64,000 nt of DNA from Exobacillus caeni. Lineage in GTDB: Bacteria > Bacillota > Bacilli > Bacillales > Guptibacillaceae. The notes under the pieces are model-generated. The model was not told the DNA's origin. It searched no databases and saw only the letters and a list, made by a program, of their open reading frames with translations. Made by a program: the position numbers and the translations under genes. The stretch covers positions 62,001-126,000 of the forward strand of contig NZ_SWLG01000001.1 in the NCBI RefSeq assembly GCF_005747095.1, written 5' to 3'. Of this stretch, positions 57,803-64,000 are shown piece by piece (position 1 is the first letter of the stretch; each line of letters opens with the position of its first letter).

Positions 57803-58528
57803 ATGATAAAGGTTACAATTTGGAACGAAAATCGCCATGAACAGAAGAGTCAAGAAGTCAGGGATGTCTATCCACAAGGAATTCATGGCGCAATTGCTTC
57901 CTTTCTCAAAGAGGAAGAGTTTCAAGTTAAAATAGCAACACTTGATGAAGAAGCAAATGGATTAACTGACGAGGTGCTGAACAACACGGATGTATTGCTA
58001 TGGTGGGGGCATATCGCACATGAAGAAGTTAGCGATGAGATTGTTGATAAAGTACAACAGCGAGTGCTAGAAGGAATGGGACTTATCGTACTTCATTCGG
58101 GCCACTTTTCAAAGATTTTCAAAAAGTTGATGGGAACATCATGTGATTTAAAATGGCGTGAAGCTAATGAAAAAGAACGCCTCTGGATTGTAGATCCTGC
58201 CCATCCTATCGCAGAAGGTCTGGGGGAGTATATCGAAATCGAGAGGGAAGAAATGTATGGTGAGCACTTTGATATTCCGGCACCCGACGAACTGGTTATG
58301 GTGAGCTGGTTTGAGGGTGGAGAGGTTTTTCGAAGCGGTTGCACGTATCACAGAGGCAACGGGAAAATCTTTTATTTCCGCCCTGGACATGAAACATATC
58401 CAACCTATTATCATCAAGGTGTACAACAGGTTATTAAAAACGCAATAAACTGGGCAAAGCCTACTAATCTGCCAAGACCGATCTATGGGAATGCGAAACC
58501 GCTTGAAAAAATAAGCGTAAAAAATTAA
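57803..58528 (+). CDS. ThuA-like protein (trehalose utilisation family)
   Basis: This 241-residue ThuA-domain protein has a class I glutamine amidotransferase-like fold. Recognisable parts are [45 protein letters not shown] and [14 protein letters not shown]. ThuA of rhizobia acts with the dehydrogenase ThuB in catabolism of trehalose and related disaccharides via 3-keto sugars. The catalytic Cys of true amidotransferases is not apparent. It is 18 bases after the permease gene and 22 before the first dehydrogenase, so it is clearly in the same operon. Confidence 0.9.
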   Translation: MIKVTIWNENRHEQKSQEVRDVYPQGIHGAIASFLKEEEFQVKIATLDEEANGLTDEVLNNTDVLLWWGHIAHEEVSDEIVDKVQQRVLEGMGLIVLHSGHFSKIFKKLMGTSCDLKWREANEKERLWIVDPAHPIAEGLGEYIEIEREEMYGEHFDIPAPDELVMVSWFEGGEVFRSGCTYHRGNGKIFYFRPGHETYPTYYHQGVQQVIKNAINWAKPTNLPRPIYGNAKPLEKISVKN

Positions 58529-58550
58529 TCTACAGAAATGGGGAAATGCG

Positions 58551-59576
58551 ATGAATAAAGTAAAAGTCGGAGTAATTGGCTGTGGCAGCATTGCGAAACA
58601 TCGCCACCTTCCTGAATATGCAGCGAATGCACAGGTAGAAATAGTTGCGGTGTGTGACATTGTTCAGGCTCGAGCGGATGAAGCTGCACAAAAATATGGG
58701 TCAGAATCCTATTCAAGTTATGAAGAGTTACTGGCTAAAAGTGAAGTGGAGGCATTGAGTGTTTGTACGCCAAACTATCTTCATGCACCTATTTCAATCG
58801 CGGCGTTAAATGCAGGTAAGCATGTTCTATGTGAAAAACCGATGGCCACCTCAAAAGAAGAGGCAGAATCGATGATCAAAGCTGCAAAAGAAGCTGGGAA
58901 AAAGCTTATGATCGCACATAATCAAAGGTTTGTTCCTGCTCATAAAAAGGCGAAGGAACTGATTGAAAGCGGTGAGGTTGGGAAAATATACAGCTTTAGA
59001 ACGGCGTTTGGACATCCCGGTCCTGAAGCCTGGAGTGCTGACGGAAAAGACAGCTGGTTTTTTCAAAAGGACAAGGCGTTTATTGGCGCGATGGGAGATC
59101 TCGGCGTCCATAAAACGGATTTGATCCGCTTCTTGCTTGGCGAAGATATAGTAGAAGTTGTAGGATTTGTGGAAACGAGTGCAAAACAAAACACAGATGT
59201 AGATGATAACGCAGTATGCATTTTAAAATCGGAGAGCGGTGTTATCGGAACCCTGGCGGCAAGCTGGTCTTATGTTTCAAAAGAGGATAACTCTACGATT
59301 ATTTACGGAGAAAATGCGATACTTCGCCTTGAAGAAGACCCTGTTCATTCTTTGATTGTTCAATATAAGAACGGTGAAACGGTTAAGTATGAGCTTGGAG
59401 GGATTCAAACTAACGAATCAGGTGGCCAGACGAATACACAGGTAATCGATCATTTTATCGGATCAATTGTAAATAATACGGAACCGCCTGTTACAGGAGA
59501 AGAGGGAATGAAATCTCTTCAAGTTGTTTTAGCTGCTCTTGAATCAAATGAAAGTAAAAAAATCAGTCGTGTTTAA
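58551..59576 (+). CDS. Gfo/Idh/MocA family sugar dehydrogenase 1
   Basis: This is a 341-residue NAD(P)-dependent oxidoreductase. The Rossmann motif is VGVIGCGSIAKHRHLPEYA (residues 5-23), and the cofactor/substrate lysine is in LCEKPMATS (EKP motif, near residue 96). The GDLGVHKTDLIRFLLG stretch contains the usual GxxxxHxxD catalytic region. With ThuA next door it resembles ThuB, which oxidises a disaccharide at C3. It is 41% or so similar by eye to the next gene only in the N-terminal half, so it is a distinct enzyme. Confidence 0.92.
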   Translation: MNKVKVGVIGCGSIAKHRHLPEYAANAQVEIVAVCDIVQARADEAAQKYGSESYSSYEELLAKSEVEALSVCTPNYLHAPISIAALNAGKHVLCEKPMATSKEEAESMIKAAKEAGKKLMIAHNQRFVPAHKKAKELIESGEVGKIYSFRTAFGHPGPEAWSADGKDSWFFQKDKAFIGAMGDLGVHKTDLIRFLLGEDIVEVVGFVETSAKQNTDVDDNAVCILKSESGVIGTLAASWSYVSKEDNSTIIYGENAILRLEEDPVHSLIVQYKNGETVKYELGGIQTNESGGQTNTQVIDHFIGSIVNNTEPPVTGEEGMKSLQVVLAALESNESKKISRV

Positions 59577-59593
59577 TTAGAGGTGTTTAGATT

Positions 59594-60634
59594 ATGGACA
59601 AGCTTCGTATGGGGATCATTGGTGCAGGCGGAATCGCCCAATCGCGCCATATTCCCGCATACCAACAGTTAAAAGACAGGGTTGAAATAACGGCTGTCAG
59701 TGATACGAACCAGGAAAAAGCCCAACAGGTAGCTGAATTAAACAACATAAAGCATGTCGTAGAAGATTACAAAGATATGTTTGAGCTTGTAGATGCGGTA
59801 ACGATTTGCACACCGAACAAGTTCCATGCTGAGATCACCGTTGATGCCCTTAATGCAGGCGTGCATGTTCTGTGTGAAAAACCGATGGCCATGACGGTAG
59901 CTGAGTGTGAAGCGATGCTGGACGCATCGAAAAAATCAGGAAAGCTCTTATCTATCGCTTACCATTATCGGTTTATGAAAGAATCGCAGGCTGCAAAAAA
60001 AGTCATTTTGCAAGATGAGATAGGGATGCCTATTGTAGCAAGAGTTCAGGCGTTAAGGCGGAGAAAAGTACCCGGCTGGGGGGTCTTCACGAACAAAGAA
60101 CTTCAAGGTGGAGGAAGCCTCATTGACTATGGCTGCCATTTTATCGACCTCGCCCTGTGGCTAATGGGAAACTTGAAGCCGATAGAAGTTACGGGTTCCG
60201 CTTACAACCATTTAAGTAAAAGCACCGAACAGGTTAATCAATGGGGGTCTTTTGAACCTTCTACCTTTGAAGTGGATGACCATGTTACTGCGTATATCAA
60301 GTTTGAAAACGGTGCTTCCATGCTTTTTGAAACATCATGGGCTGCTAATATAAAAGAGGACGTTGAATCCTTAAGTATTTCAGGGATGAACGGTGGATTG
60401 GATGTATTCCCTTTTCAGCTCAATCAAGCAAAACACGGCATGCTTCTTAATAGTAGTGCCGCATGGATACCTGGAGAGGAGAACCCGGGTTTGCCCCAGG
60501 CTGCCAATTTTGTGAACAGTTGTCTTGGGATAGAAGAACTGGTCGTGAAGCCGGAGCAAGCGATGGAAGTATCCAAAGTAATTGAAGCGATATACGAAAG
60601 CAGTAACACAGGTCAAAGCGTTCGGTTAGATTGA
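59594..60634 (+). CDS. Gfo/Idh/MocA family sugar dehydrogenase 2
   Basis: This second 346-residue dehydrogenase of the family starts MGIIGAGGIAQSRHIPAYQ, with EKPMAMT near residue 97 and GGSLIDYGCHFIDLALWLMG as the catalytic GxxxxHxxD region. The C-terminal alpha/beta domain carries FEVDDHVTAYIKFENGASM. It is 17 bases after dehydrogenase 1 and 23 before the isomerase. Two consecutive members suggest opposite or sequential oxidoreductions, for example C3 oxidation of the glycoside and later reduction of the released 3-keto sugar. Confidence 0.92.
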   Translation: MDKLRMGIIGAGGIAQSRHIPAYQQLKDRVEITAVSDTNQEKAQQVAELNNIKHVVEDYKDMFELVDAVTICTPNKFHAEITVDALNAGVHVLCEKPMAMTVAECEAMLDASKKSGKLLSIAYHYRFMKESQAAKKVILQDEIGMPIVARVQALRRRKVPGWGVFTNKELQGGGSLIDYGCHFIDLALWLMGNLKPIEVTGSAYNHLSKSTEQVNQWGSFEPSTFEVDDHVTAYIKFENGASMLFETSWAANIKEDVESLSISGMNGGLDVFPFQLNQAKHGMLLNSSAAWIPGEENPGLPQAANFVNSCLGIEELVVKPEQAMEVSKVIEAIYESSNTGQSVRLD

Positions 60635-60657
60635 AATCACACGGAAGGAGCAGGCTA

Positions 60658-61626
60658 ATGAAATTAGGAGTTTTCACAGTATTATTCTCAGAAAAGTCTT
60701 TTGAAGAAATGCTTGATTATGTAAAAGATTCCGGCCTTACAGCTGTAGAGATCGGAACAGGTAACTATCCTGGCAACGCTCATTGTGACCTTGATGCATT
60801 GTTGGAAAGTGAGGAAAAAAGGGAAGAATACATGGCTAAGGTTCAATCAAGGGGACTAATGATCAGTGCTTTCAGCTGTCACGGGAATCCGATTTCTCCG
60901 GATAGGGAGTTTGCTGCAACATCACACGATACTTTCGTTAAAACAGTAAAACTTGCTTCCCTAATGAATGTTCCTGTCGTTAATTGCTTCTCTGGAACTG
61001 CCGGAGACCATGAAGGAGCGAAGTACCCAAACTGGCCGGTAAGCCCGTGGCCAAATGAGTATGCTGAAGTGCTTAAGTGGCAATGGGAAGAAAAATTAAT
61101 ACCTTATTGGAAAGAATGGGGACAATTTGCAAAAGAACATAATGTGAAAATTGGTTTGGAGCTTCATGGAGGCTTTCTCGTTCACACGCCTTATACTATG
61201 CTAAAACTAAGGGAAGAAACCTGTGACGCAATTGGCGCTAACCTGGACCCAAGCCATCTATGGTGGCAGGGAATCGATCCGGTAGCAGCAATCAAAATTC
61301 TTGGAAAAGAAGATGCGATCCATCATTTTCACGCAAAGGATACCTATATTGACCAGGATAACGTTAACATGTATGGACTGACTGATATGCAGCCATACGG
61401 TAACCTTCAAACACGGGCATGGACATTCCGCTCAGTCGGATGTGGCCATGGAGCACAAGAATGGTCGGACATGATGAGTGCTTTAAGAACTTATGGGTAT
61501 GACTATGTTGTCAGTATTGAGCATGAAGATCCTCTCATGTCTATAGAAGAAGGGTTCCAGCGTGCAGTGACAACGCTTCAAAGTGTATTGATCAACGAGC
61601 AGCCGGCCGAAATGTGGTGGGTATAG
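60658..61626 (+). CDS. Sugar phosphate isomerase/epimerase-like TIM-barrel protein
   Basis: This 322-residue AP-endonuclease-2-type TIM barrel has metal-binding residues spread as in xylose isomerase-like enzymes: GLELHGGFLVHTP, NLDPSHLWWQGIDP, HFHAKDTYID and VSIEHEDPLMS. It starts at ATG 60658 with GGAAGGAG 7 bases upstream. Relatives in IolE/IolH- or 3-keto-sugar-type pathways isomerise, epimerise or hydrolyse keto-sugars. It ends the operon before a terminator. Confidence 0.9.
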   Translation: MKLGVFTVLFSEKSFEEMLDYVKDSGLTAVEIGTGNYPGNAHCDLDALLESEEKREEYMAKVQSRGLMISAFSCHGNPISPDREFAATSHDTFVKTVKLASLMNVPVVNCFSGTAGDHEGAKYPNWPVSPWPNEYAEVLKWQWEEKLIPYWKEWGQFAKEHNVKIGLELHGGFLVHTPYTMLKLREETCDAIGANLDPSHLWWQGIDPVAAIKILGKEDAIHHFHAKDTYIDQDNVNMYGLTDMQPYGNLQTRAWTFRSVGCGHGAQEWSDMMSALRTYGYDYVVSIEHEDPLMSIEEGFQRAVTTLQSVLINEQPAEMWWV

Positions 61627-61648
61627 CTTAAAATAAATCAAATATCAT

Positions 61649-61682
61649 AACCGTTCTCTGACGAATAAGAGAGCGGTTTTCG
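61649..61682 (+). terminator. Terminator of the sugar operon
   Basis: AACCGTTCTCT 61649-61659 pairs with AGAGAGCGGTT 61668-61678, then TTT. Confidence 0.85.
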
Positions 61683-61783
61683 TTTGGAAATAAAAGGGTT
61701 TTTAGTCATATATTAAACATTCAAATGGCGATGTTATGGATGATACAATTGGATTACAGTAGACAAAAGGGGAGATAATTTCA

Positions 61784-61978
61784 ATGTATCAACTAAGCAT
61801 CCAGAATGATGCCGGTGAACAGGTTAAAAGCGAGTCATTTGAAATTCAGTATGACGCTAAAGTAGGCTTTAAAAGATCTGTGATGGCTTTTTCTAGAAAA
61901 TCAGGAAGATTTGAAATCGTGCTCGAGTCACCTGAAGGGAAAAAACTGTATTCTCAAAAAGCAGGCCTCGACTGGTAA
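61784..61978 (+). CDS. Small protein, 64 residues, unknown function
   Basis: ATG 61784 follows AAGGGGAGATAA. The 64 residues alternate polar and hydrophobic positions (YQLSIQND, SESFEIQYDA, GRFEIVLESPEGKKLYSQ), which suggests a small beta-sheet domain. No membrane segment or cysteine is present. A terminator follows 15 bases later. The family is not recognised. It looks like a real monocistronic small gene on the basis of ribosome site, composition and terminator. Confidence 0.72.
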   Translation: MYQLSIQNDAGEQVKSESFEIQYDAKVGFKRSVMAFSRKSGRFEIVLESPEGKKLYSQKAGLDW

Positions 61979-61992
61979 AATACATACTGCGC

Positions 61993-62030
61993 AAGTCCTT
62001 TAGCATTTTTGTTAAGGGGCTTTTTTTCTT
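61993..62030 (+). terminator. Terminator after the 64-residue gene
   Basis: AAGTCCTTTA (from 61993) pairs with TAAGGGGCTT (to about 62022) with wobble pairs, then a T-run. Confidence 0.7.
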
Positions 62031-62110
62031 TTCTCTTAAAAGAAGTGGATGTTTGAGCATCAACGGCTAACGGGAAATGCATAAGTAAACGAAAAAAAAG
62101 GAGTGAGCAC

Positions 62111-62278
62111 ATGCTTAATTATATTCTGGCAGTCTTGTTGCCGCCGCTTGCTGTTGCCATGACTGGAAAAACAGGGCAAACGCTCATTAACATCGTATTA
62201 ACCATTATAGGATGGTTCCCTGGTGCCATTCACGCGGCTTACATGGTTCATAAGAGCAGAAAAGAAGCTACCGTATAA
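62111..62278 (+). CDS. YqaE/Pmp3 family small membrane protein, 55 residues
   Basis: This 55-residue protein has two membrane segments: residues 4-17 (YILAVLLPPLAVAM) and 24-47 (LINIVLTIIGWFPGAIHAAYMV). It matches the Pmp3/YqaE family, implicated in salt and low-temperature stress and membrane potential in fungi and plants. AAGGAGTG lies 6 bases before ATG 62111. A perfect terminator follows. It is short and easily missed. Confidence 0.88.
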   Translation: MLNYILAVLLPPLAVAMTGKTGQTLINIVLTIIGWFPGAIHAAYMVHKSRKEATV

Positions 62279-62293
62279 TTTATCAATTCATAG

Positions 62294-62330
62294 AGAAAAG
62301 CTGTCGGTTTCAATTGCCGACAGCTTTTTT
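62294..62330 (+). terminator. Terminator after the Pmp3 gene
   Basis: AAAAGCTGTCGG pairs with CCGACAGCTTTTTT around an 8-9 base loop (about 62295-62328). Confidence 0.9.
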
Positions 62331-62391
62331 GGTAAAAGAATGTTGTTCCGTTATAAGCCAGTGGTGCCGTTAAATTAAGAAATATTTTCAA

Positions 62392-62423
62392 GTGTTTCAA
62401 GTTCTAATTAAAACTTGAAACAC
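62392..62423. terminator. Perfect hairpin at the end of the 38-residue minus-strand gene
   Basis: GTGTTTCAAGTT 62392-62403 and AACTTGAAACAC 62412-62423 are a perfect 12-base inverted repeat with loop CTAATTAA. The U-run is poor in either direction, so it may be a weak terminator or an RNA-stabilising hairpin. Confidence 0.55.
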
Positions 62424-62429
62424 CCTATT

Positions 62430-62546
62430 TTAAAAAACATTTTTCAGAACGTTCTTCCAATCTGGCTTAGGTGTGTTTTTAAAACCTTGATACAAAGCGA
62501 AAATTAATCCTGCACTCATGATCAGAACAAACAGGATCATATCCAT
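62430..62546 (-). CDS. Single-pass membrane microprotein, 38 residues
   Basis: On the minus strand ATG 62546, after AAAGGATG, opens a 38-codon frame. It begins MDMILFVLIMSAGLIFALYQ, one membrane segment (residues 2-20), and has a basic soluble tail containing KNTPKPDWKNVLKNVF. It lies 28 bases after the yumC stop on the same strand and may be co-transcribed with it. The family is not recognised. The strong ribosome site and the clear membrane-plus-tail layout argue for a real gene. Confidence 0.65.
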   Translation of the reverse strand: MDMILFVLIMSAGLIFALYQGFKNTPKPDWKNVLKNVF

Positions 62547-62574
62547 TGGAATACATCCTTTCTTTCAACATTGT

Positions 62575-63576
62575 TTAACCGAAAAGGCTTGTGCTGTGCA
62601 TCGGCTGGACTCTGGCTTTTGGATCAAGAAATGCTTTTGCATTATTGACTGCAGTAGGTGCTTCGCCAAATCCAACGGCAATGAGTTTTGTTTTTCCTTC
62701 ATAAGTGGCAACGTCTCCAACAGCATAGATTCCTGGGATATTCGTTTCCATCTTAGAATTGACAACGATGGAGTTTTTCTGGATGTTTAATCCCCATTCT
62801 TTAATTGGGCCAAGTGAAGAGACAAAGCCATAATTAACGATCAAAGCATCGATATCGAGTGTTTCCTTGTTGTCTTCTTCTTTAACTTTCTCAAGAACTA
62901 TTTGACGGATTTTCTCGCCGTCTCCAATTAATTCAGTAGGATTAAACGGAGTTTTGATCTCAACCTTTGAATTCATTAATTGCTCCACACTGTGTTCATG
63001 GGCGCGGAACTTATCTCTTCTATGAACAAGTGTTACTTTATTGGCGATCGGTTCCAACATGTTTGCCCAGTCTACTGCTGAGTCCCCACCACCGCAGATA
63101 AGTACATTTTGCCCTGAAAACTTGTTAAGGTCATCGATAAAGTAGTGCAAATTCTTTCCTTCGTATTCCTCTGCCTTTTCAACATTAAGGCGACGGGGTT
63201 GAAATGCACCGACACCAGCAGTGATGATTACTGTTTTAGAATAATGCTTTTCACCAGTATCAGATGTTAAAACAAATGTTTTATCTTCCTGTTTTTCAAC
63301 CTTATCTACCGATTGCTCAAGAACAACGGTTGGATGGAATTGAAACGCCTGTTCTTTTAGATTATCAACTAACTCCTGTGCACGGACTTTGGGAAACCCG
63401 GCCACGTCATATATGTACTTTTCAGGATATAATGCGGAAAGCTGCCCGCCAAGCTGTGGCATACTCTCAATTATTTTAACTTTCATTTGTCGCATACCGC
63501 CATAAAAAGCAGTGAACAAACCAGCAGGGCCACCGCCTATAATGGTAATATCATAAAGTTCATTTTGTTCAGCCAT
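62575..63576 (-). CDS. yumC: Ferredoxin/flavodoxin-NADP+ reductase, thioredoxin-reductase-like
   Basis: This 333-residue FNR is of the TrxR-like type found in Firmicutes. The FAD motif is [17 protein letters not shown] (residues 11-27), and the NADPH motif is [16 protein letters not shown] (near residue 155). The redox-active CxxC of thioredoxin reductase is absent. The C-terminal extension after [18 protein letters not shown] (residues about 295-333) carries the aromatic/His stacking region of this family. GGAGGATT precedes ATG 63576. It reduces ferredoxin, flavodoxin or bacillithiol-linked partners in the cytoplasm. Confidence 0.93.
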   Translation of the reverse strand: MAEQNELYDITIIGGGPAGLFTAFYGGMRQMKVKIIESMPQLGGQLSALYPEKYIYDVAGFPKVRAQELVDNLKEQAFQFHPTVVLEQSVDKVEKQEDKTFVLTSDTGEKHYSKTVIITAGVGAFQPRRLNVEKAEEYEGKNLHYFIDDLNKFSGQNVLICGGGDSAVDWANMLEPIANKVTLVHRRDKFRAHEHSVEQLMNSKVEIKTPFNPTELIGDGEKIRQIVLEKVKEEDNKETLDIDALIVNYGFVSSLGPIKEWGLNIQKNSIVVNSKMETNIPGIYAVGDVATYEGKTKLIAVGFGEAPTAVNNAKAFLDPKARVQPMHSTSLFG

Positions 63577-63939
63577 ATTAAAATCCTCCCAGTAGAATTT
63601 ATTACCCCATCAACTAATTATAATATTATAAAAATTAGAATAAAAGGCTAATCGACCAACTGTCCTTGAAATATTTATTATAAGGGTTGAAAAAGTAAAA
63701 GAAAAAGAATAAGATTGGAATTGGGCATTATTTTGAAGATTTTATGACATATTTTTCTGCAATGTTTGACATTATTTTTATTTTTTTACTCTACTACGTG
63801 AAATACTTAACAATGTTTTTATTTGGCATATTGAGGAATAATACTCGTAGCCATAAAACATTCAAAAAGTAATGTTCCCTTTTTCGGAACCATTAACACG
63901 GTTAAGTCAAAAAAACAGTAAAAGGTGGATGTGATATAA
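63577..63939. other. Divergent promoter region between yumC and the last gene
   Basis: AT-rich. TTGACA at 63766-63771 is a good -35, but the matching -10 is weak. An imperfect GTTCC/GGAAC dyad is at about 63873-63889. Nothing else was seen. Confidence 0.45.
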
Positions 63940-64000
63940 GTGAGTAGGCCAAAAATTGCTATTCTAGGAGCCGGTTATGGCGGAATTATGACAGCGGTCC
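63940..64000 (+). CDS. yumB: NADH dehydrogenase type II, 5' end (YumB-type)
   Basis: Only the first ~20 codons are in the window. GTG 63940 reads MSRPKIAILGAGYGGIMTAV, an FAD-binding GxGxxG with the shape of NDH-2 proteins. AAAGGTGGATG (63921-63931) is the ribosome site at slightly long spacing. YumB beside YumC, divergently transcribed, agrees with the B. subtilis arrangement. The rest of the gene lies outside, so its integrity cannot be judged. Confidence 0.8.
   Translation, partial: MSRPKIAILGAGYGGIMTAV

Overview
The window is a contiguous piece of a Bacillaceae-type (low-GC, endospore-forming Firmicute) chromosome. The evidence is the strong GGAGG-type ribosome binding sites, frequent GTG/TTG starts, a T-box and SAM and lysine riboswitches, and gene content and order that follow the yus/yun/yut/yum region of Bacillus subtilis as I remember it. 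Sporulation-linked genes (YunB, YutH, a YhcN/YlaJ lipoprotein, a Spo0E-like phosphatase) point the same way. No rRNA, tRNA, CRISPR array, transposase or prophage was seen.

Layout. (1) 1-10868: branched-chain amino acid block, ilvD (5' truncated), T-box, ilvB-ilvN, a 558-base repeat-filled gap, then ilvC-leuA-leuB-leuC-leuD and a short ilvA. (2) 10899-13814: promoter, SAM riboswitch and the metN-metI-metQ methionine importer. (3) 14070-21053: YurZ-like protein, then sufC-sufD-sufS-sufU-sufB for Fe-S cluster assembly. (4) 21271-31385: an MFS transporter behind a 19-codon leader peptide, yunF, yunE, yunD, yunC, yunB, a lysine-riboswitch-controlled NhaC-family transporter, and an NSS transporter with its 32-residue MetS-type partner. 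(5) 31409-46086: yunA, lipA, yutC, yutD, two small genes, an EAL-domain protein, yutE, yutF, yutG, yutH, a 2-hydroxyacid dehydrogenase, hom-thrC-thrB, yutI and yuzD. (6) 46317-52756: a secreted protein, an NDH-2-like dehydrogenase, nupG, a small Cys-rich protein, dapF, a Spo0E-like phosphatase, erpA and a small membrane protein. (7) 52967-61678: the main accessory block, a LacI-family regulator and an ATPase-less sugar ABC importer followed by ThuA, two Gfo/Idh/MocA dehydrogenases and a TIM-barrel isomerase. (8) 61784-64000: small proteins, yumC and the start of yumB.

How it fits together. Amino-acid supply dominates (Ile/Val/Leu, Met, Lys, Thr, and diaminopimelate), controlled by three different RNA switches. 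The Fe-S genes (suf, nfu-like yutI, erpA, lipA) form a second theme. Sporulation and germination genes form a third. The accessory sugar block has a coherent local circuit: an identical 14-base palindrome lies in front of both the LacI gene and the transporter operon, with a cre-like site between them. Its enzymes resemble ThuA/ThuB-type 3-keto-sugar catabolism.

The least explained structure is in the long gaps. Two families of non-coding interspersed elements occur. Family A (about 185 bp) has four copies built from two forward and two reversed units whose matching edges cross. Family B is MITE-like, with terminal inverted repeats and hairpins that show compensatory changes between copies. 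These, the lysine-riboswitch transporter, the MFS leader peptide and the sugar block are the main leads.
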